Notes: generated from the letters alone by a model not told the origin. Shown: positions 9,132-18,774, counted from the first letter of the stretch. The stretch is DNA of 55,743 nt from Betaproteobacteria bacterium (GCA_028291945.1 JAQGNH010000454.1:1-55743), one strand, 5' to 3'. Numbers and translations are program-made.

Positions 9132-9312
9132 TCACCTCTTCGGCGGTTACACGCGAAATCGCGGCAGGGGTCCCTGCATGCGTGCTCCCCCAAATTGTAT
9201 GTCAGAAGCGAAGGAGAATAGGGCTCTGAAATTTTAACCGGCGCGCGTGGCGTTCCATATGCTGAACGAACCGAAGCCGCTCCGGGTGCGCACCGTCTCG
9301 GCTCGCGCGCCT

Positions 9313-10872
9313 TTAGAGACCGTCCGGCGGAACAGGCAGATCCGATCGGTTCCACCACCCGCCGCCTAATGCCTGGAACAGTGCCACTGTATCGACGTAG
9401 CGGTTGGCTCGCGCCTGTGCGCCGTTGAGCAGTGCCTGTTGATACGTCTGCTGCGCACTGAGCAGCGCGAGGCGGCTGGCTGCGCCCAGCATAACCGCTT
9501 TGTTGGCGAATTCCAGATTCTGTCGCGCTGCGCGCTCGGCTACGACCTGCGCGCTAAGAGCTTCCGCATCGAATTCGAGCGCCCGCAGGGTATCGGCTAC
9601 GTTCTGGAACGCAGTAATGACGGTGCCTTTATACTGAGCCGCTGCCTGGTCATAAGCCGCTTCCGCGGCTTTCTTACGGTGTTTCAGGGTTCCGCCGGCA
9701 AAGAGCGTCTGCGCGACATTTGAACCTACGGCCCAGAAAATATTTCCCGCGCTGAACATCTGCGCGAAGTTCGTAGAGACTCCGCCCATGGCAGCGGTAA
9801 TCGTCGTCAACGGAAGCATGTTCGCTGTAGCAACGCCGATCTGCGCGCTGGCTGCGTGCAATTGCCCTTCCGCCGCCCTCACGTCTGGCCGTTGCTCTAC
9901 GAGCCTGGATGGGACGCCCAGCGGCAGCTCCTGGGGAAGCTCGAGCGAAGCGAGCTCGAAGCGTTCCACCGGCTCATCGCTGGGCAAACGCCCGAGCAAT
10001 GCGGTGAGCAGGTGCCGCTGTTGTGAAAGCTGTTTCTGCAAAGGTGGCAGTGTGGCCAACGTTTGCGCGAGCAATGCCTCCTGTGCGACCAGGTCCGTCC
10101 TGGCGATCGCGCCCGCATTGAACTGGCGCTGCAGCAGCCGCTGCTGGTCGCGCTGAATCTCGATGATGCTTTCGGTCGCCGCGATTTGCGCTCGCAGGGC
10201 GGCTTCCTGGATCACGGTCGACGTTACGTTGGTGGTGAGCGTTACATACGCTGCGTGCAGTTGGAAGCGTTGAGCTTCTGCAGAGGCCTGCAGCGATTCG
10301 ACCTGCCTTCTGTTCGCGCCGAATATGTCGGGTGTATATCCTATTCCGAGCTGGCTGGTGTACAGGTTGTAAGTCGGCTGGCCCGAGCTGAGATTAGGCG
10401 CCAGTGTGCCTACGGCATTACGCTGACGAGAAGGTGAGAAACTCGCCTGAACCGTCGGATAGAAAAACCCGCGTTGCGCGTACACCATCTCCTGTGCTTG
10501 TCGTAAAGCTGCATCGGCTGCCTCGAGCGTTGGACTCGCTCTTAGCGCCTCTTCGATCATGCGATTGAGCGGCTCGGAGCGAAAGAGTGTCCACCATTGC
10601 GCCGGCAGCTCAGCACCCGGAGCGAAATGCTGGGCCGCTCCGCCCGGCACAGGCGCCGACGCCGTTTTTTCCGGCAGTGGGGTGGATGTATAGCTCGAGA
10701 CGCGCGAGAAATCGGGCAGATGGAAATCAGGTCCGACTGCACATCCGCCTGCAAAGAAGAGCGGCAGCGCGGAGAGCGCACATGTAAGCCACGTTCGACG
10801 AGCGTTGCGCCGCGATTTTGGTGCAATTGCGCCGACACGCTCTCGTGTGGCCCGGCTTATATTGCCGGTCAT
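9313..10872 (-). CDS. NodT-family RND outer-membrane efflux lipoprotein
   Basis: The outer-membrane channel of a tripartite pump. The 519-residue protein has a lipobox FAGGC with modified Cys44, followed by AVGPDFHLPD, the NodT/OprM hallmark. Two OEP-type repeats follow, and the protein ends in helical, alanine-rich segments (QTYQQALLNGAQARANRYVDTVALFQALGG). Its start overlaps the stop of the pump gene by 4 nt (10869-10872), so it is the third gene of an adaptor-pump-channel operon. A NodT-type partner is commoner with drug (HAE) pumps than with heavy-metal pumps; CzcC-type channels are usual there. The first 40 residues are long and basic, so the true start could be internal. Confidence 0.9.
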   Translation of the reverse strand: MTGNISRATRERVGAIAPKSRRNARRTWLTCALSALPLFFAGGCAVGPDFHLPDFSRVSSYTSTPLPEKTASAPVPGGAAQHFAPGAELPAQWWTLFRSEPLNRMIEEALRASPTLEAADAALRQAQEMVYAQRGFFYPTVQASFSPSRQRNAVGTLAPNLSSGQPTYNLYTSQLGIGYTPDIFGANRRQVESLQASAEAQRFQLHAAYVTLTTNVTSTVIQEAALRAQIAATESIIEIQRDQQRLLQRQFNAGAIARTDLVAQEALLAQTLATLPPLQKQLSQQRHLLTALLGRLPSDEPVERFELASLELPQELPLGVPSRLVEQRPDVRAAEGQLHAASAQIGVATANMLPLTTITAAMGGVSTNFAQMFSAGNIFWAVGSNVAQTLFAGGTLKHRKKAAEAAYDQAAAQYKGTVITAFQNVADTLRALEFDAEALSAQVVAERAARQNLEFANKAVMLGAASRLALLSAQQTYQQALLNGAQARANRYVDTVALFQALGGGWWNRSDLPVPPDGL

Positions 10873-13800
10873 GACGTGACCGGCTGAGGCTCGGTGTCGG
10901 GAGGCATCACAGGCTCTTCGTGCGCCACGAGCGAATAGAGCAGCGGCAGCAGCACGAGCGTGAACAGCGTGGCCGAAACGATGCCGCCGACAATGACAAC
11001 GGCAAATGGACGCTGGGTTTCCGATCCGATTCCGTGAGACAACGCTGCCGGCAGCAGTCCCAGCCCCGCCATCATGGCCGTCATAAGAATAGGCCGCAAG
11101 CGCAGCACGGCACCTTCGAGTATCGCATCGGCCATCGTGCGGCCCTTTTGCATGAGCTCATTGAACTGCGAAGCCATGATCACGCCGTTTTGCACCGAGA
11201 TGCCCGCGACGGCGATAAAGCCGACTGCGGCCGATACCGACAGGTGCAGGCCTGCAATGCCGAGCGCAGCCAGCCCGCCGATCAGCGTGAACGGCACCAT
11301 CAGGATGACGAGCAGTGCCTGCTTCATCGATTTGAAAGCCCAGAACAAGAGGACAAAAATGGCGAGCACGGAGAGCGGAATAATGATCTTGAGCCTGGCT
11401 ATGGCACGCTGCTGGTTTTCGAACTGGCCGCCCCACGTCATGTAATAGCCGGCCGGGAGCTTCACCTGCGCATCGACTTTCTGCATGGCCTCGGCGACGA
11501 AGCTGCCCTGGTCGCGGCCCAGCAAGTTTGCCTTCACCGCGACGTTGCGTCCGCCTCCCTCCCGCGAAACACGACCGACGCCTTGCTTCACGGCAACGTC
11601 GGCGATCGAGCCCAGGGGTATCGTTCCGGCGCCTCCTGGCAAAGCGATCGGAAGGTCCGCGACATCGTCGACTGCATCCCGATATTCGGGTGCGAGCCGG
11701 ACTGTCACGTTGAAGCGCCTGTCGCCTTCGAAGAAGGTGTTGACGTTGGAGCCCGCGAGGGCGCTTTCAACCGTTGCATTGACGTCGGAGATATTGATGC
11801 CGTAGCGCGCCATGCGCATGCGATCGAGCGTGATCGTGAGCTCGCTCTGGCCACCGACCTTGAAGGCGCCCACGTCGGCGGCGCCGCGAATGCCCGAGAG
11901 GATCTGTACGAGCTGCTCGCTTTTCTGCTCGAGTATCTCGAGGTTCGGACCGAAGATCTTGACGACGATTTCGCCTTTCGCGCCGGACAGCGCCTCGTTG
12001 ACGTTGTCCTCGATGACCTGCGAGAAGTTAGTCGGCAGCCCGGGAATCGCGTGGAGCTTCTCGGTCATGTCGGCAATCATCTGCTCCTTGCTTCCGAAGC
12101 GCCACGAGTCGCGCGGCTTGAGATCGGCCATCACCTCGAGATTGTTCGGACCTTTCGGGTCCGTTCCGTCGTCGGGACGGCCCACCTGGGTCACGATATT
12201 ATTGACCTCGGGGTAGCCGCGCAGGATCCCACGCACGTTCTGCTCGAGCTCCTTCGTCTTGTCGATCGAAGTCGAAGGTGGAAGTGTGATCGTGAGCCAG
12301 ATATTGCCTTCGTCGAGCTTGGGGAGGAACTCGCTGCCGAGATAGGGCGCGAGTATCAGAGACAGCGCGAGGAGCGCGCAGGAGGCGCCGACGACGATCA
12401 TGCGGCTTGGCATCGCGTCTCGCAGGAATGCACGGTAGCGCTCCTGCAGATTGTGCATCCACCGACTGTGCTTTTCAGCGAGATCCGTGTAGCGGAGCGA
12501 CACACTCAGGCTCGCGGGCACCAGCGTGAGCGTGAGGAGAATTGCGCCCAGCAGTGCGAAGCTCAGCGTATACGCCATGGGCGAGAAAATCTTTCCCTCT
12601 ACCCGCTGGAAGGTAAAGATCGGAAAGAAGGCGAGAATGATGATCGCCTTCGAAAACAGTATCGGCCGTCCCATTTCGACCGCTACGGCTTTCAAGGTGT
12701 GCAAGCGCCATCCATAGCCGCTGTGTGCCGGGTTCTGATCGTTGGCAGTGATCGCGAGGCGCACCATCAAGGCTTCCACGAGCACGACTGCACTATCGAT
12801 GATGATGCCGAAGTCGACTGCGCCGAGCGAGATCAGGTTCGCTGCTACACCCTTGGCGTCCATCAGGATGAACGCGACCAGGAGCGACAGCGGGATCACG
12901 ATTGCTACGGCGATCGCGGCATGCCAGTTACGCAGGAAGATGAGCAGCACAGCTACGACGAGAAGCGCGCCGATCGCAAGATTTTCAGTAACCGTGTGGA
13001 CGGTGTGCTTAACGAGATCCGTGCGGTCATAGTAGGGCCTGATCTTTATGCCTTGCGGCAGGCGCAGGCCGAGCCGGTCGATCTCCTGCTTCAGGTCGAC
13101 CACGACTTTGGCGGGGTCCTGGCCCTTGATCATCTGCACGATGCCCTGGACGATTTCGTTCTTATCGTTGAAAGCGACGATGCCGGTCCGGGTCCGGGAT
13201 CCGATTTCGACGGTCCCGAGATCGCCCACAACGATGGGTCTGCCGCCGCGACTCGCGATGACGACCCGCGCAATGTCATCCAGGTTTTCGAACAACCCGA
13301 CACTGCGTATGACGAGCGCCTCTTCCCCGCGGGGCAGGATGCCGCCCCCAGTGTTCGCGCTGTTCGCGCCCAACGCCGTCGCCACCTGATCGATCGTGAT
13401 GCCGTATTTTCGAAGCAGCGAGGGATTCAACCGCGTCTGATATTCCTTGATCGCGCCGCCGAAGCTCACGACGTCCGCGACACCGCTCACCCTGCGCAAC
13501 GCGGGACGGATGATCCAGTCCTGAATAGCGCGCACTTCGTACAAGGGCATGGCGGGTGGCGCTTCGATGACGTAGCGATAGATCTCTCCGATCGCATTCG
13601 TCAGCGGTGCGAGCGAGGGCTGGATACCGGAAGGCAGATTTACGTTCTGCAGCCGCTCGAGCACCTGCGCGCGCGCAAAGTAGTCGTTGGTGTCGTCGGC
13701 GAACGTAAGAGTAACGAGGGACAGCCCAGTGATCGAGACCGAGCGCAGCTGCGTCATGCGAGGCACGCCGCTCATCTCGAGCTCGATCGGCAACGTGATG

Positions 13801-13991
13801 CTGCGCTCGACTTCTTCGGGCGCCTTCCCGAGTGCTTGCGTGATGATGATTACCTGCACGTCCTGCACGTCGGGAAATGCCTCGACGGGAAGGTCGCGCC
13901 ACGCGCGCCAGCCGAAAATGGCGATCAGGATCGCCGCAGCAAAGACGAACACCCGCTGCTGAAGCGCAAAGGTGATGAGACGGTCGATCAT
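10869..13991 (-). CDS. Heavy-metal-type (HME) RND inner-membrane efflux pump, CzcA/CusA-like
   Basis: A proton-driven pump of 1040 residues with 12 membrane helices and two large periplasmic loops. The HME signature is in helix 4: DFGIIIDSAVVLVE holds Asp393, Asp399 and Glu406, equal to the D-D-E proton/cation relay of CzcA. Motifs LPVEAFPDVQDVQV (34-47) and VSFGGAIKEYQ (175-185) are also CzcA-type. The usual glycine after the second Asp is Ser400, and the asparagine after Glu406 is alanine, unlike the second pump in this window. It starts 1 nt after the adaptor stop and overlaps the channel gene. Substrate is inferred to be a metal cation; which one cannot be read from sequence. Confidence 0.93.
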   Translation of the reverse strand: MIDRLITFALQQRVFVFAAAILIAIFGWRAWRDLPVEAFPDVQDVQVIIITQALGKAPEEVERSITLPIELEMSGVPRMTQLRSVSITGLSLVTLTFADDTNDYFARAQVLERLQNVNLPSGIQPSLAPLTNAIGEIYRYVIEAPPAMPLYEVRAIQDWIIRPALRRVSGVADVVSFGGAIKEYQTRLNPSLLRKYGITIDQVATALGANSANTGGGILPRGEEALVIRSVGLFENLDDIARVVIASRGGRPIVVGDLGTVEIGSRTRTGIVAFNDKNEIVQGIVQMIKGQDPAKVVVDLKQEIDRLGLRLPQGIKIRPYYDRTDLVKHTVHTVTENLAIGALLVVAVLLIFLRNWHAAIAVAIVIPLSLLVAFILMDAKGVAANLISLGAVDFGIIIDSAVVLVEALMVRLAITANDQNPAHSGYGWRLHTLKAVAVEMGRPILFSKAIIILAFFPIFTFQRVEGKIFSPMAYTLSFALLGAILLTLTLVPASLSVSLRYTDLAEKHSRWMHNLQERYRAFLRDAMPSRMIVVGASCALLALSLILAPYLGSEFLPKLDEGNIWLTITLPPSTSIDKTKELEQNVRGILRGYPEVNNIVTQVGRPDDGTDPKGPNNLEVMADLKPRDSWRFGSKEQMIADMTEKLHAIPGLPTNFSQVIEDNVNEALSGAKGEIVVKIFGPNLEILEQKSEQLVQILSGIRGAADVGAFKVGGQSELTITLDRMRMARYGINISDVNATVESALAGSNVNTFFEGDRRFNVTVRLAPEYRDAVDDVADLPIALPGGAGTIPLGSIADVAVKQGVGRVSREGGGRNVAVKANLLGRDQGSFVAEAMQKVDAQVKLPAGYYMTWGGQFENQQRAIARLKIIIPLSVLAIFVLLFWAFKSMKQALLVILMVPFTLIGGLAALGIAGLHLSVSAAVGFIAVAGISVQNGVIMASQFNELMQKGRTMADAILEGAVLRLRPILMTAMMAGLGLLPAALSHGIGSETQRPFAVVIVGGIVSATLFTLVLLPLLYSLVAHEEPVMPPDTEPQPVTS

Positions 13992-13992
13992 A

Positions 13993-15156
13993 TCAGTGGC
14001 GTGACGCGAGCTCTGACTGGAGCAACAGGGCTCCGGAGGCCACGATCTTTTCGCCTTCGGATAAGCCGCTCTTCACATAACTTTCATCCCGACCCTGCAG
14101 GCCGAGCTCGAGCTTGCGCTTCTCGAATACACCCGGTTCCTTTTCGACGAAAACAAAGCTGTACAGCCCTTCGCTCACTAACGCGCTATTCGGAATGCGT
14201 GCACGCTTCTGCCGCTCTTCGCTCAAAGGCGTGACACGGGCGAACATCTCCGGTTTGAGCAGCTGCCGTTGATTCTCGACCACGCTGCGTACCTGTACCC
14301 GACGGGTCGCGGCATCGAGCACCTGGCCGATCGAAGCGATGCGGCCATTCAGGTCGATACCCTTGTAAGCATCGACTTCCACCGAGACGATCTGGCCGAC
14401 CGCGACTTTCCCGAGGTAGCGCTCGGGCAGGTCGATCATGACCCAGACCCGCGTCGGATCCGTGATGACGAAGAGTGGGTTCTGCGCATCCGGCCGCACC
14501 TCGCCGCCGGGATTGACTTGCCGGTCCGCGATTACCCCGGATATCGGCGCGCGCACGGCGAATCTTCCGTCATCGCGCGCAGTCTGTGAGCCCGAGTTCA
14601 GATTGCGCAGCTTGAGCTGTGCTCTATGGAGCTCCGCCTGCGCTTGTTTTAGATCGGTCTCGGCGGCTTCATAGTCCTTGCGCGCGAGCACCTCGGCATC
14701 CACCATCTCTTTCGCGCGCTGGTATGCGCGGGTTTTCAGACGTACGTCATTGTCGTTTTTCTGCACGTCCGCGACGGCGGCTGCATACTCGGGTGCATCA
14801 AGCCAGGCGAGCGGCTGCCCGGCCTTGACCTTGTCGCCAGGCTGAACTTCGATTTTGATGACGCGGCCGGAAATCGGCGCCGCGACGCGTGACGTATAGT
14901 TCTCATCATAGGCGACGCGGCCATTGAGCGGTTCGAGCAGCGGCTCGGGAAGCAACACGACACCCTGCGTCGCAATGAATTGCAATTGCGGCGAGCCTCG
15001 CGGATACCGCACGACCCCGGGCTCGGTTGCGGTGGCAGGCAATTCGTTCGCTGGTGCATGATCTGAAGAGCCGCTCGCGTAACGGTACAGTGCGTAGCCA
15101 CCTCCAAAGAGGATCGCTCCTGCGCAGACGGTGAGGATGGTTTTTCGAACGTGCAT
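13993..15156 (-). CDS. RND efflux periplasmic adaptor (membrane fusion protein)
   Basis: It links the pump at 10869 to its outer-membrane channel. The chosen ATG 15156 gives 387 residues starting MHVRKTILTVCAGAILFGGG, an uncleaved anchor or signal peptide. The frame extends upstream to a TTG at 15234 with no ribosome-binding site. Domains in order: a beta-barrel strand and lipoyl half (AAPISGRVIKIEVQPGDKV), a long alpha-hairpin (RLKTRAYQRAKEMVDAEV, TDLKQAQAELHRAQLKLR), the second lipoyl half (VRAPISGVIADRQVNPGGEV), and barrel plus membrane-proximal domains. It lacks the Met- or His-rich metal-binding N-terminus of CusB-type adaptors. It is the first gene of the operon and diverges from a response regulator. 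Confidence 0.9.
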   Translation of the reverse strand: MHVRKTILTVCAGAILFGGGYALYRYASGSSDHAPANELPATATEPGVVRYPRGSPQLQFIATQGVVLLPEPLLEPLNGRVAYDENYTSRVAAPISGRVIKIEVQPGDKVKAGQPLAWLDAPEYAAAVADVQKNDNDVRLKTRAYQRAKEMVDAEVLARKDYEAAETDLKQAQAELHRAQLKLRNLNSGSQTARDDGRFAVRAPISGVIADRQVNPGGEVRPDAQNPLFVITDPTRVWVMIDLPERYLGKVAVGQIVSVEVDAYKGIDLNGRIASIGQVLDAATRRVQVRSVVENQRQLLKPEMFARVTPLSEERQKRARIPNSALVSEGLYSFVFVEKEPGVFEKRKLELGLQGRDESYVKSGLSEGEKIVASGALLLQSELASRH

Positions 15157-15268
15157 GACTTGACGAGCGGGCGCCAGGCCGCTGTGGCCCGCTCCCCCGT
15201 TGCTGAGTTGAAGCCGCTTTCTAATGGCGGCCAAGGCCGGCTATGATGGCCGCTTTTCCTTTCTCGAA

Positions 15269-15285
15269 GCTTGCTGTGCGCAAGC
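15269..15285. promoter_or_regulatory. Inverted repeat in the divergent regulator/efflux intergenic region
   Basis: GCTTGC and GCAAGC flank TGTGC as a perfect 6-bp inverted repeat, between the adaptor start (15156) and the regulator start (15344). A smaller GACC-N5-GGTC repeat follows at 15302-15314. Either could be an operator for divergent control. OmpR-family proteins usually prefer direct repeats, which I do not see here. Confidence 0.3.
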
Positions 15286-15343
15286 GTTTGAACTCCACCG
15301 TGACCTAAGTGGTCTGAACGCCGTAATCCCAAAACAACGATAG

Positions 15344-16021
15344 ATGCGTATTCTCGTCGTCGAAGACGACGCCATACTTGCTGATGGGCTCGCGCATTCC
15401 CTGCGCAGTCGGGGGCATGCTGTGGATTGTATGACAACCGGTGCCGAAGGCGACCGCGCGCTCAGCACAGAGGAATACGATTTCGTGATCCTTGATATCG
15501 AGCTCCCTCTGCTCGACGGCTTCGAAGTTCTTCGCCGCCTGCGCAAGCGCAAGGCCGCCGTTCCCGTGCTCGTTCTGACTGCGCGCGACTCCGTTCACGA
15601 CCGCATACACGGGCTCGACATTGGCGCGGACGATTATCTGACCAAACCGTTCGAGATGGGCGAGCTGGAGGCGCGCATGCGCGCGCTCGTGCGCCGCGCT
15701 CAGGGCATTGCCGAGAACGAGATTTCGCTTGGCCGTTTGGTGCTGGATCTGAAAGGGCGCCGGGCGCTCGTGGATGGCGCAGGGGTGGAGCTGTCCGCCC
15801 GTGAGTGGGCGGTACTCGAGTTGCTCGCGGCGCGTGCGGGGCGTGTGGTCAGTAAAGATGCGCTGATGAAAAGTCTGTATGAGTGGGACGAAGAGGTCAG
15901 TCCCAACGCGATCGAGATATACGTGCATCGCGTGCGCAAGAAACTGATGGATTCCGGCGTTACCATCAGGACGATACGGGGTCTCGGCTATCTGCTGGAA
16001 CGGCCACAGCACGCCGACTGA
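15344..16021 (+). CDS. OmpR-family response regulator of efflux module 1 (TctD-like)
   Basis: A DNA-binding regulator of 225 residues. The receiver domain has acidic residues EDD (7-9), phospho-acceptor Asp51 in VILDIELPLLDG and Lys101 in DYLTKPF. The C-terminal winged helix (about 125-222) includes ELSAREWAVLELLAARAG and the recognition-helix region NAIEIYVHRVRKKL, ending IRTIRGLGYLL. It is followed 4 nt later by its kinase and diverges from the adaptor-pump-channel operon over 187 nt, so it probably controls that operon and itself. The receiver and effector are clearly paralogous to the regulator at 30300. The sequence ahead of the ATG has only a weak ribosome-binding site. Confidence 0.92.
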   Translation: MRILVVEDDAILADGLAHSLRSRGHAVDCMTTGAEGDRALSTEEYDFVILDIELPLLDGFEVLRRLRKRKAAVPVLVLTARDSVHDRIHGLDIGADDYLTKPFEMGELEARMRALVRRAQGIAENEISLGRLVLDLKGRRALVDGAGVELSAREWAVLELLAARAGRVVSKDALMKSLYEWDEEVSPNAIEIYVHRVRKKLMDSGVTIRTIRGLGYLLERPQHAD

Positions 16022-16025
16022 CCAG

Positions 16026-17441
16026 ATGCACATGCCCCTCGAAGCGCGGCGACCCACACTGCGAGGTCAGCTGCTTTGGCGCCTGCTTCCTCCGGTGTTG
16101 CTCGTGGTTTTCGTGAGCGCATTTTTTGCCTATCGACTCGGATTGACCATCGCGACCGAGGCCTACGACACGGCGCTCTTCGATTCGGCCCGCTCACTCG
16201 CTCAACAGATCCAGCTTGGGCCTGACCGCGAACCCACACTCACTTTGCCGCGCGCTGCACAGGAGATCCTGGTTTCGGATCCTTACGACCGCATTTTTTA
16301 TCGTGTAATCGCAGCCGACGGTTCCGATGTCGCTGGTAATGCTCGGATACCCGCGCCTTCCGTGTCGGCCAGCGAAGAGAGCCCCGTCAGTTTCTACGAC
16401 GCGCAAATCGACGGCGAACGGGTGCGCGTGGGCGCATATACGCTGTTTACTGCCTCAGGCGCGCCCGGCGCAACCGTACTGTTCGCGGAAACGCTCGTAA
16501 AACGAAATCGCTTGTCGAACCGTTTGCTGTTTACCTTGGTGCTGCCGCTCCTGATTGTCACGGGCTTGGTCGCAGCGCTCGTCTGGTATGGCGTGCGGCT
16601 GGGTCTTGCGCCCCTCAATCAGCTCGCCTCGGCGCTCGCGCAGCGCGGTTGGGGCGATCTGCGGTCGGTCGGCCACTCGCGGGTTCCCGATGAAGTGCGC
16701 CCGCTTATAGACGCCCTCGACGGTCTGATGGAGCGGCTCGAAGCTGCACACAATGCACAACAGCGCTTCATTTCCGAAGCCGCACATCAGCTGCGAACCC
16801 CGCTGGCAGGACTGACGGCGCAGATCGAACGGGTCCTGCTTGCAGCCGACCTCGAATCGATCAAGCCGGCACTGGTTCAGCTTCAATCATCATCGCGTCG
16901 CGTGAACCGGCTCGTAAATCAACTGCTCACGCTCGCCAAGGCGGAGCCGGGCAGTGATCCGAAGCACGATTTGGTGCGTCTGGATATATCCAAGCTCGTG
17001 CAGGAAACGTGCAGAGACTGGGTGCCCGAAGCGCTGGCTAAAAACATCGATCTTGGTTTTTCGGGTGAGACCGGACCCGTGATGACAATCGGTCACGAGG
17101 TGCTGCTTGCGGAGCTGCTCAACAATCTGATCGACAACGCGTTGCGCTACGCTGCGCTTCCGGGGGGATCAATCACTGTTCGGCTCATCAGCGAACCGCA
17201 TATCGAAATCGCGGTAGAGGATGACGGTCCGGGAATTCCGCAGGCAGAGCGCACACGCATATTCGAGCGGTTTCATCGGCTCCCTGGAAGCCCTGCAGGC
17301 GGCTGCGGACTCGGGCTTGCGATCGTTCGCGAAATTGCGCTGCTACATGGCGCCGAAGTGTCCGTCGAGCCGCGCTTGAGCACTGCAGGTGCCGTATTTC
17401 GCGTGGTCTTTACTGACAAGGCGTCTTCGACCCGCACATGA
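16026..17441 (+). CDS. Sensor histidine kinase of efflux module 1 (TctE-like, 2CSK_N type)
   Basis: An inner-membrane kinase of 471 residues. The first membrane helix is at about 18-40. A periplasmic domain of about 120 residues (SARSLAQQIQ, DPYDRIFYRV) fits the two-component sensor kinase N-terminal (2CSK_N) type found in TctE. The second helix is at about 168-190, followed by a HAMP-like linker. The dimerisation box has His254 in SEAAHQLRTPL; the ATP-binding boxes are NNLIDNALRYA (N371), DDGPGIP and GCGLGLAIV. It is translated 4 nt after the regulator stop. Periplasmic metal or organic ligand sensing is inferred from the adjoining efflux operon; TctE itself responds to tricarboxylates. Confidence 0.92.
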   Translation: MHMPLEARRPTLRGQLLWRLLPPVLLVVFVSAFFAYRLGLTIATEAYDTALFDSARSLAQQIQLGPDREPTLTLPRAAQEILVSDPYDRIFYRVIAADGSDVAGNARIPAPSVSASEESPVSFYDAQIDGERVRVGAYTLFTASGAPGATVLFAETLVKRNRLSNRLLFTLVLPLLIVTGLVAALVWYGVRLGLAPLNQLASALAQRGWGDLRSVGHSRVPDEVRPLIDALDGLMERLEAAHNAQQRFISEAAHQLRTPLAGLTAQIERVLLAADLESIKPALVQLQSSSRRVNRLVNQLLTLAKAEPGSDPKHDLVRLDISKLVQETCRDWVPEALAKNIDLGFSGETGPVMTIGHEVLLAELLNNLIDNALRYAALPGGSITVRLISEPHIEIAVEDDGPGIPQAERTRIFERFHRLPGSPAGGCGLGLAIVREIALLHGAEVSVEPRLSTAGAVFRVVFTDKASSTRT

Positions 17442-17678
17442 AATGGGAGTTCACCTGGGCATCGACCCCGAACCACATCAACTGCCGCCGAACCGCGTAG
17501 TCGAGCCTGGAGCGCAGGTCGAGACCTAGTTTCCTCTGCAATCGTTCGATCGTTCGTTTCCGCCGCCAAATTCGACACGGACGCCGGTCGACAAAATGCG
17601 CGATTATTCGCCCCTCGTCTTATTCAAACCCGAGCGATTCCGGGCAAGCCGCAGCAGCGCTTCAAAAGGGAGACATGC

Positions 17679-18533
17679 ATGTATCGAAAAATGCTGATGA
17701 GTCTGGGGCTCATCCTTGCGGCCATATTCGGTCCGCTATCGGCAACGCGTGCCGCGGAACAACCCTACACTTTCAACGTGCTGAACCAGCGCTCCATCGC
17801 GCTGACGGCGCAATACTGGAATCCGATCCTGATTTACGTCAGCAAAAAAAGCGGAGTGCCGCTCGAACTGCGTCTGGCGAAGACGGTTCAGGAAGGTAAC
17901 GCACTGGCGGAACAAGGTGCGTACGACTTTCTGTTCACGAACCATTTCTTCACCCCCGAACGCGATCGGCTGGGCTTCCGCGTGATCGTCAGGCCTGCCG
18001 GGCGCGGCATTCGCGGGCAAATCGTCGTCCCCAACGACTCCCCGCTCAAAAGCCTGCAAGAGCTCGACGGTAAGGAAGTGGCATTCCCAAGCCCCGATGC
18101 ATTTGCGGCTTTTCAATTGCCTATGGATGCGCTGCTGAAGGCCAAAGTAAATGTGAAGCCCGTATTCACGAGCAATCAAGAGGCGAGCTTTGCACAGCTC
18201 AAGGTCGGCACGGTTGCGGCGGCAGCAGTCAACGACACCATCCTCGAACGTTACGCGCGCCGGGAAGGTTTCGAATACCGGCTGCTGTGGAACTCGGAGG
18301 CTTTCAACGACCTTTGCATCATGGTGAGCCCGAAGGTGTCGAAAGAAAAAGTGGCGGCCGTCAGGGACGCTTTCGTGAACATGACGAATGACCCGGAAGG
18401 CCGCAGAGTACTGGAGGCGGGAGCCGAGTTGCTGAAAATCAAAGACAAGCTGGGCTTCATGCCCGCGGACAACCGCGACTACGAGAACTATCGCGCTTTC
18501 TACAAAAACACCCGGGTGAAGCCGCCGAGCTGA
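17679..18533 (+). CDS. PhnD-like phosphate/phosphonate ABC substrate-binding protein
   Basis: A 284-residue periplasmic binding protein with a signal peptide (SATRAA cleavage after residue 26) and GGGAGA upstream of the ATG. Features of the PhnD-like (PF12974) fold: NQRSIALTAQYWNPILIYVSKK near the N-terminus, LQELDGKEVAFPSPDAFAAF as the loop around the ligand, and a C-terminal KVSKEKVAAVRDAFVNM helix. Such proteins bind phosphonates, phosphite or other oxyanions; some sense ligands for kinases. No ABC permease or ATPase gene is nearby, so it is an orphan. It could also feed the preceding two-component system, though 237 nt and no overlap separate them. A strong terminator follows. Confidence 0.85.
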   Translation: MYRKMLMSLGLILAAIFGPLSATRAAEQPYTFNVLNQRSIALTAQYWNPILIYVSKKSGVPLELRLAKTVQEGNALAEQGAYDFLFTNHFFTPERDRLGFRVIVRPAGRGIRGQIVVPNDSPLKSLQELDGKEVAFPSPDAFAAFQLPMDALLKAKVNVKPVFTSNQEASFAQLKVGTVAAAAVNDTILERYARREGFEYRLLWNSEAFNDLCIMVSPKVSKEKVAAVRDAFVNMTNDPEGRRVLEAGAELLKIKDKLGFMPADNRDYENYRAFYKNTRVKPPS

Positions 18534-18584
18534 CCTTCGGACGCAGTCCAGCGCTGGTTTACGCCGCCGGGCAGTCCCGGACCC

Positions 18585-18619
18585 AAGCGCGCCGCCTTCC
18601 GCGGCGCGCTTTTCGTTTT
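18585..18619 (+). terminator. Rho-independent terminator of the PhnD-like gene
   Basis: A perfect 11-bp stem, AAGCGCGCCGC with GCGGCGCGCTT, encloses the 5-nt loop CTTCC and is followed by a T-rich tract (TTTTCGTTTT). It starts 52 nt after the stop codon at 18533. It separates the PhnD-like gene from the propeller genes. Confidence 0.9.
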
Positions 18620-18774
18620 GCCGTTCCCAGCTTGCCGTTCGAGCCACACTCTTGACGTTCGCGCGCAAGGCGTGGATGCTGTGCTCAAGAAAAAGGGGAG
18701 CTCGGCAATACACGCCGGCGCTGAGGAGGCGCGACAACCTCTTGTCTTTCACGAATGGCTACAAGGAGGACGTG

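Noticed and set aside
10920-14234. A 1104-codon open frame on the plus strand opposite the first RND pump
   Set aside because: It is the antisense shadow of the pump and adaptor genes. Its product is rich in His/Arg/Asp with no domain, and high GC with strong codon bias commonly leaves the opposite strand open.
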